A stretch of 64,000 bases of DNA from Myxococcales bacterium (GTDB lineage Bacteria > Myxococcota_A > UBA9042). Within the stretch, counting starts at the first letter, position 1. The number at the start of each line of letters is the position of its first letter. Made by a program: the position numbers and the translations under genes. The stretch lies in contig SHZF01000012.1 of NCBI GenBank assembly GCA_009692425.1, forward strand, positions 35,070-99,069. Direction: 5' to 3'. Below are positions 60,863 through 64,000 of this stretch, one piece after another. Under the pieces are notes generated by a model. The model was not told the origin of the DNA. It saw only the letters and a list, made by a program, of their open reading frames with translations, and did not search any database.

Positions 60863-61963
60863 TCAGCCACCGATCGAACTCATTGCCTCGTGCGTCGGCT
60901 CGTTCCCGTCGAACCGGTGCGCATCGACCTTGCCGAGCAGCGCGGCCAGGATCGCGGCGCGCAGGTCCGCGTCCGTGGCGCCGGCCCGCAGGCGGTCGCG
61001 CAAGGACAGCGTCCCGTGCGCAGACAGGCACTCGCGCAAGGTGCCCGTGGCCGACAGGCGCACGCGGTTGCACAGGCGGCAGAACTTCTCGGACACCGCG
61101 GCGATGAAGCCGAGCGCCACCCGTTCGCCCGCCGGCCCATTGCCAACCCAGTGCCGCGCCGGGCCACCGCCGGGGTGCGTGGCGGCCGGGTCGGGCGTCA
61201 AGGTCCACCCGTCGGTAGCGAGACGTTCGCGCATCTCGGCGGCTGGCAGGTAGGTGGCTGGCCCCCAGTGGTCGTCGACGCCGATGGGCATGTACTCGAT
61301 GAAGCGAACGAGGTAGCCGCGCCGCGCGCCGAACGCCGCGAGCGCGCCCAGGTCGCCGTCGTTGAGGCCGCGCAACACGACGGCATTGAGCTTGGTGTGC
61401 TCGAAGCCGGCCGCGTCCGCCGCATCGAGGCCACGCAGCACGGTGGCCAGATCGCCCTGGCGCGTGACGGCAGCGAACCGGCCGGCATCGAGTGTGTCGA
61501 GCGAGACGTTGAGTCGTTGCAGCCCGGCTGCCCGCAGTGGCGCGGCCAGCCCTTCAAGCAGGTGCCCGTTCGTGGTCATCGCCAGATCGTCGATGCCGGG
61601 CACCCTGGCAACCTGATCGACCAGCCGCACAAGATCGCGCCGCAGCAGCGGCTCGCCGCCGGTCAGCCGCACCTTGCGCACGCCGAGTGCGACAAACTGC
61701 CTCACAAGGCGGGCGATTTCGTCGAACGCGAGCAGTTCGTCGCGCGGCACGACCGGCACGCCCTGGGCCGGCATGCAGTACGAGCACCGGTAGTTGCAGC
61801 GGTCCGTCACCGACACGCGCAAGTACTCGACACGGCGCGCCTGCAGATCGACCAAGGCGAACGGGTTGCGCGGCAAGTTCGGTGCCGCCACGGTTCCGCC
61901 GATGCCCAACGCCGTCGCCGCCCGCACGCCGGCGGGCAGGGCGCAGGACGAGGGCACGGTCAC
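60863..61963 (-). CDS. moaA: GTP 3',8-cyclase (molybdenum cofactor step 1)
   Basis: A 366-residue radical-SAM protein. The N-terminal cluster is DRCNYRCSYCMP (CxxxCxxC), followed by KVRLTGGEPLLRRD. The C-terminal cluster is EKFCRLCNRVRLSATGTLREC (CxxC and C). It ends with the conserved Gly-Gly. It starts at a GTG that overlaps the stop of the small 61960-62274 gene. It converts GTP to 3',8-cH2GTP. No other Moco genes are adjacent. Confidence 0.95.
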   Translation of the reverse strand: MTVPSSCALPAGVRAATALGIGGTVAAPNLPRNPFALVDLQARRVEYLRVSVTDRCNYRCSYCMPAQGVPVVPRDELLAFDEIARLVRQFVALGVRKVRLTGGEPLLRRDLVRLVDQVARVPGIDDLAMTTNGHLLEGLAAPLRAAGLQRLNVSLDTLDAGRFAAVTRQGDLATVLRGLDAADAAGFEHTKLNAVVLRGLNDGDLGALAAFGARRGYLVRFIEYMPIGVDDHWGPATYLPAAEMRERLATDGWTLTPDPAATHPGGGPARHWVGNGPAGERVALGFIAAVSEKFCRLCNRVRLSATGTLRECLSAHGTLSLRDRLRAGATDADLRAAILAALLGKVDAHRFDGNEPTHEAMSSIGG

Positions 61964-62274
61964 GCGGCGCCTGCCTGCGAGCCCACGCCGCCTGCCTGGG
62001 AGCCCACGCCGCCTGCCTGGGAGCCCACGGTGACGACCTCGGCGTCCGCCGCCAGCAGGCGGAACTCCGCGACGACATTGTGGGCCGCGTGCTCCTCAGC
62101 GTAGCGTGCCACGATCTGGGGGCGGCCGGCGGCCACCTCGCGCAACAGGGCAAGTCGCGCAGCGTGGTCGAGCTTGCCGCCCGAATGCTTGTGGACCACG
62201 CGCTCGATCCGCTCGGCCGGGCTGTGCGGAAAGCCGAACTGGGTCGGAAAAGCCTTTAGGCGTACTTCGAACAT
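61960..62274 (-). CDS. Small protein coupled to moaA, with a repeat tail
   Basis: About 104 residues from the ATG at 62274 (MFEVRLKAFPTQFG); longer in-frame starts exist but pass through the 10-bp repeat. The core is a soluble domain (SPAERIERVVHKHSGGKLDHAARLALL). The C-terminus carries three VGSQAGG-like heptapeptides, and the stop overlaps moaA by four bases. No family was recognised; coupling suggests a link to molybdenum cofactor use. Confidence 0.6.
   Translation of the reverse strand: MFEVRLKAFPTQFGFPHSPAERIERVVHKHSGGKLDHAARLALLREVAAGRPQIVARYAEEHAAHNVVAEFRLLAADAEVVTVGSQAGGVGSQAGGVGSQAGAA
61969..62031. repeat. 21-bp tandem repeat, three copies
   Basis: Three 21-bp units (gcctgcctgggagcccacgc and variants) encode the VGSQAGG tail of the small gene and end close to the moaA start. 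Copy number is likely variable. Confidence 0.88.
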
Positions 62275-62573
62275 CGCCCGCTCCGTCGCGCTGAACGCGC
62301 CCGCGACAGAATCCGGTCTGCGCAGCGTGGCGTCAACGACCTGGCCCCGACCTGGCCCGACCTGGCCCGACCTGGCCCCGCGCGATTTGACAGCCGCGCC
62401 CCTTGCCGCTATGATTTCCGCGTCAATTTGGACGGTATGCGCCAATTTGGACTTCCTGTGCTGACGAACTTCCTGTGCCAACGATGGCGTCGCGAGTTGC
62501 CGCTCGAACGTGGCGCGAGAGCCTTCCCCCTTGTACTGGATCCGGGCGTATGGTTCCGGAAAGCGGCCCCTCG
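62275..62573. promoter_or_regulatory. Intergenic region upstream of the terminal Cys-rich lipoprotein gene
   Basis: A 299-base gap between divergent starts. It holds a 10-bp repeat (gacctggccc, about four copies, 62338-62379) and, in a locally AT-rich stretch, two pairs of direct repeats: CAATTTGGAC at 62424 and 62443, and ACTTCCTGTGC at 62451 and 62468. These lie about 100-150 bases before the + strand start and could be operator half-sites; this is inferred from position and spacing only. Confidence 0.5.
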
Positions 62574-64000
62574 ATGATGAAAACCTCGAACTCGATTGCG
62601 TGGCTCGCCACCTTGGTCGTCGCGGGCGCGGCGTGTGCCGAAATCAAGGTCCAGGTCGAGCAGGCCGACGGCATCGCGGCCGATGGTGGCGTGGACACAT
62701 CCGGCGACTCGGTCGACCTGTCGGCGCCGGATGCGACGGTGCAGCCCGACACCGCAGCGGGGGGTGTGGCCACGCAGGATGGCGCCAAGACTCCCGATGC
62801 CGGTGGCGACGGCGCGCCCGATGGTGGTGCCGAAGTCCAGGGCGACGAGTGCGAGACCGCATTCGACTGCAACGCCAAGCCGTGCGAGCTGCCCGCGTGC
62901 GACAACGGTTTTTGCGTGAAGAAGCAGAAGGCTGTCGGCGACAAGTGCATCGGTCCGGGCCTGCAGTCGACCGAGTGCGAGACGCCCAGTTGTACCGCAG
63001 ACGGCCAGTGCGCGCTCGCCACCAAGCCTGACGGCGCCGTGTGCGGCAACTTCGCGTGCGGCAAGAAGTGCGAAAAGGGCAAGTGCGTGGGTGCCACGGA
63101 CCTCGACTACGAAGACGGCAATCCATGCACGAGCGATTCGTGCGACCAGGGCATGCAGGTGCTGCATGACCCGATCACCGACGTGACGCTGCCGTGCGAC
63201 GACGGCAACCAGTGTTCGAACGGCGACTCGTGCATCCTCGGACAATGCAAGGGCCAGGCGATCGATTGTGGCGACGGTTTCGACTGCACGCTCGACACTT
63301 GCGACCCGAAAAGCGGCTGCACCCACACGCCCGACCCGAAGGGGTGCAACGACGGCAATCCGTGCACGGTCGAGGCGTGCGACCTCGCCGTGGGTTGCAC
63401 CGTGACCGGCTTCGATGGCGCCGCCGCGTGCAACGACAGCAACAATTGCACCAAAGACGACCACTGCACGGTCGGCGGCGACTGTCTCGGCAAGGCGATC
63501 TGCGCGTGCCAGGAAGACGCGGACTGCAAGGCGGAAGACCTCTGCCTCGGCGCGCCGAAGTGCGTGGCGGAGAAGTGCATCAACGATCCGAAGGTCGCCA
63601 TCAAGTGCGACTCGTCGGGCGACTCGAAATGCACGAAGAGCATGTGCGACCCCAAGACGGGCCAGTGCAATCCGGCGCCGCAACTCGAGGGCCAGGACTG
63701 CAACGACAACGACGCGTGCACGGCCAAGTCGACGTGCACCAAGGGCGCATGCATCGGCCCCGTGACGGCCTCGTGCGACGACAACAATCCCTGCACGAAC
63801 GACGCCTGCCTGCCGCAGAAAGGCTGCTCGTACGATGCCAACACGGGCAAGTGCGACGACGGCAACGCGTGTTCGACGGAAGACGTCTGCGACAAGGGGG
63901 GATGCGCCGGCAAGCCGACGCCGTGCGCCGACGCGATCGTGTGCACGCTCGATGGCTGCGACAAGAAGTCGGGCAAATGCACCAACACGCCCGACGCCAA
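62574..64000 (+). CDS. Cysteine-rich lipoprotein with CTDC-like repeats, partial (3' end missing)
   Basis: An open frame of about 475 codons from ATG 62574 (MMKTSNSIAWLATLVVAGAA) running off the right edge. The signal ends in the lipobox GAAC. A spacer rich in Asp/Ala/Gly precedes Cys-rich repeats (for example CDDGNQCSNGDSC, CGDGFDCTLDTCD, CNDGNPCTVEACD, CDDNNPCTNDACL) of the same kind as in the 25652-28447 protein. It is probably a surface protein; the remainder of the gene is outside the window. Confidence 0.87.
   Translation, partial: MMKTSNSIAWLATLVVAGAACAEIKVQVEQADGIAADGGVDTSGDSVDLSAPDATVQPDTAAGGVATQDGAKTPDAGGDGAPDGGAEVQGDECETAFDCNAKPCELPACDNGFCVKKQKAVGDKCIGPGLQSTECETPSCTADGQCALATKPDGAVCGNFACGKKCEKGKCVGATDLDYEDGNPCTSDSCDQGMQVLHDPITDVTLPCDDGNQCSNGDSCILGQCKGQAIDCGDGFDCTLDTCDPKSGCTHTPDPKGCNDGNPCTVEACDLAVGCTVTGFDGAAACNDSNNCTKDDHCTVGGDCLGKAICACQEDADCKAEDLCLGAPKCVAEKCINDPKVAIKCDSSGDSKCTKSMCDPKTGQCNPAPQLEGQDCNDNDACTAKSTCTKGACIGPVTASCDDNNPCTNDACLPQKGCSYDANTGKCDDGNACSTEDVCDKGGCAGKPTPCADAIVCTLDGCDKKSGKCTNTPDA

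Overview
The window is high-G+C bacterial DNA packed with protein genes on both strands. No rRNA, tRNA, CRISPR array, integrase or complete insertion sequence was seen. The gene content suggests a Myxococcota-like (deltaproteobacterial) predator or soil bacterium: a Ser/Thr kinase with WD40 repeats, an FHA-GAF histidine kinase, many lipoproteins, large cysteine-rich secreted proteins with Dictyostelium-type (CTDC) repeats, a PEGA-domain protein, and a MoxR/DUF58 operon. This assignment is an inference from family content; no marker gene fixes the taxon.

Layout, left to right. 1-2262 (-) is a truncated secreted sugar/sorbosone dehydrogenase-type protein. 2452-4737 (+) is a membrane spermidine-synthase-like protein split in frame by one amber codon. 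4816-7228 (-) is a PuuD-type urate oxidase with a cytochrome c tail, plus a helical protein of unknown function. 7396-11470 (+) carries uridine kinase, YaeQ and two M20 peptidases. 11635-14078 (-) is an Mla-type ATPase and an unusually long MCE protein. 14347-17159 (+) couples an FHA-GAF histidine kinase to an NAD kinase. 17342-19308 (-) holds two membrane proteins. 19525-25546 (+) is a four-gene MoxR/DUF58/DUF4350 operon. 25652-31485 (+) holds a Cys-rich lipoprotein and the kinase-WD40 protein. 31492-35888 (-) is a probable housekeeping operon: coiled-coil protein, def, fmt, proC, HEAT-repeat protein, DedA. 35995-45098 (-) is an envelope cluster: a somatomedin-B-like Cys-rich lipoprotein, a predicted outer-membrane protein, a PEGA protein, a Kelch-like lipoprotein and others. 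45270-47848 (+) is OmpH/Skp plus a lipoprotein with PPC-like modules. 47903-48952 (-) and 49351-52150 (+) are mostly unknown proteins, including two lipoproteins, one with a CxxCH motif. 52236-58954 (-) runs trpS, TVP38-type membrane protein, GH31 glycosidase, E1-like enzyme, CysO-like sulfur carrier and a JAMM protease with a degenerate E1-like front. 59051-62274 holds a lipoprotein, a rhomboid protease and moaA. From 62574 (+) another Cys-rich lipoprotein runs off the right edge.

The most notable non-gene structure is a family of short inverted-repeat elements (8704-8786, 11470-11620, 17182-17342, partial 47849-47903). Each begins exactly on the last base of a gene's TGA stop codon, and three of the four lie between convergent genes. 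The most notable gene system is the CysO/E1/JAMM sulfur-carrier cassette, whose carrier ends in Gly-Gly-Gly rather than Gly-Gly.
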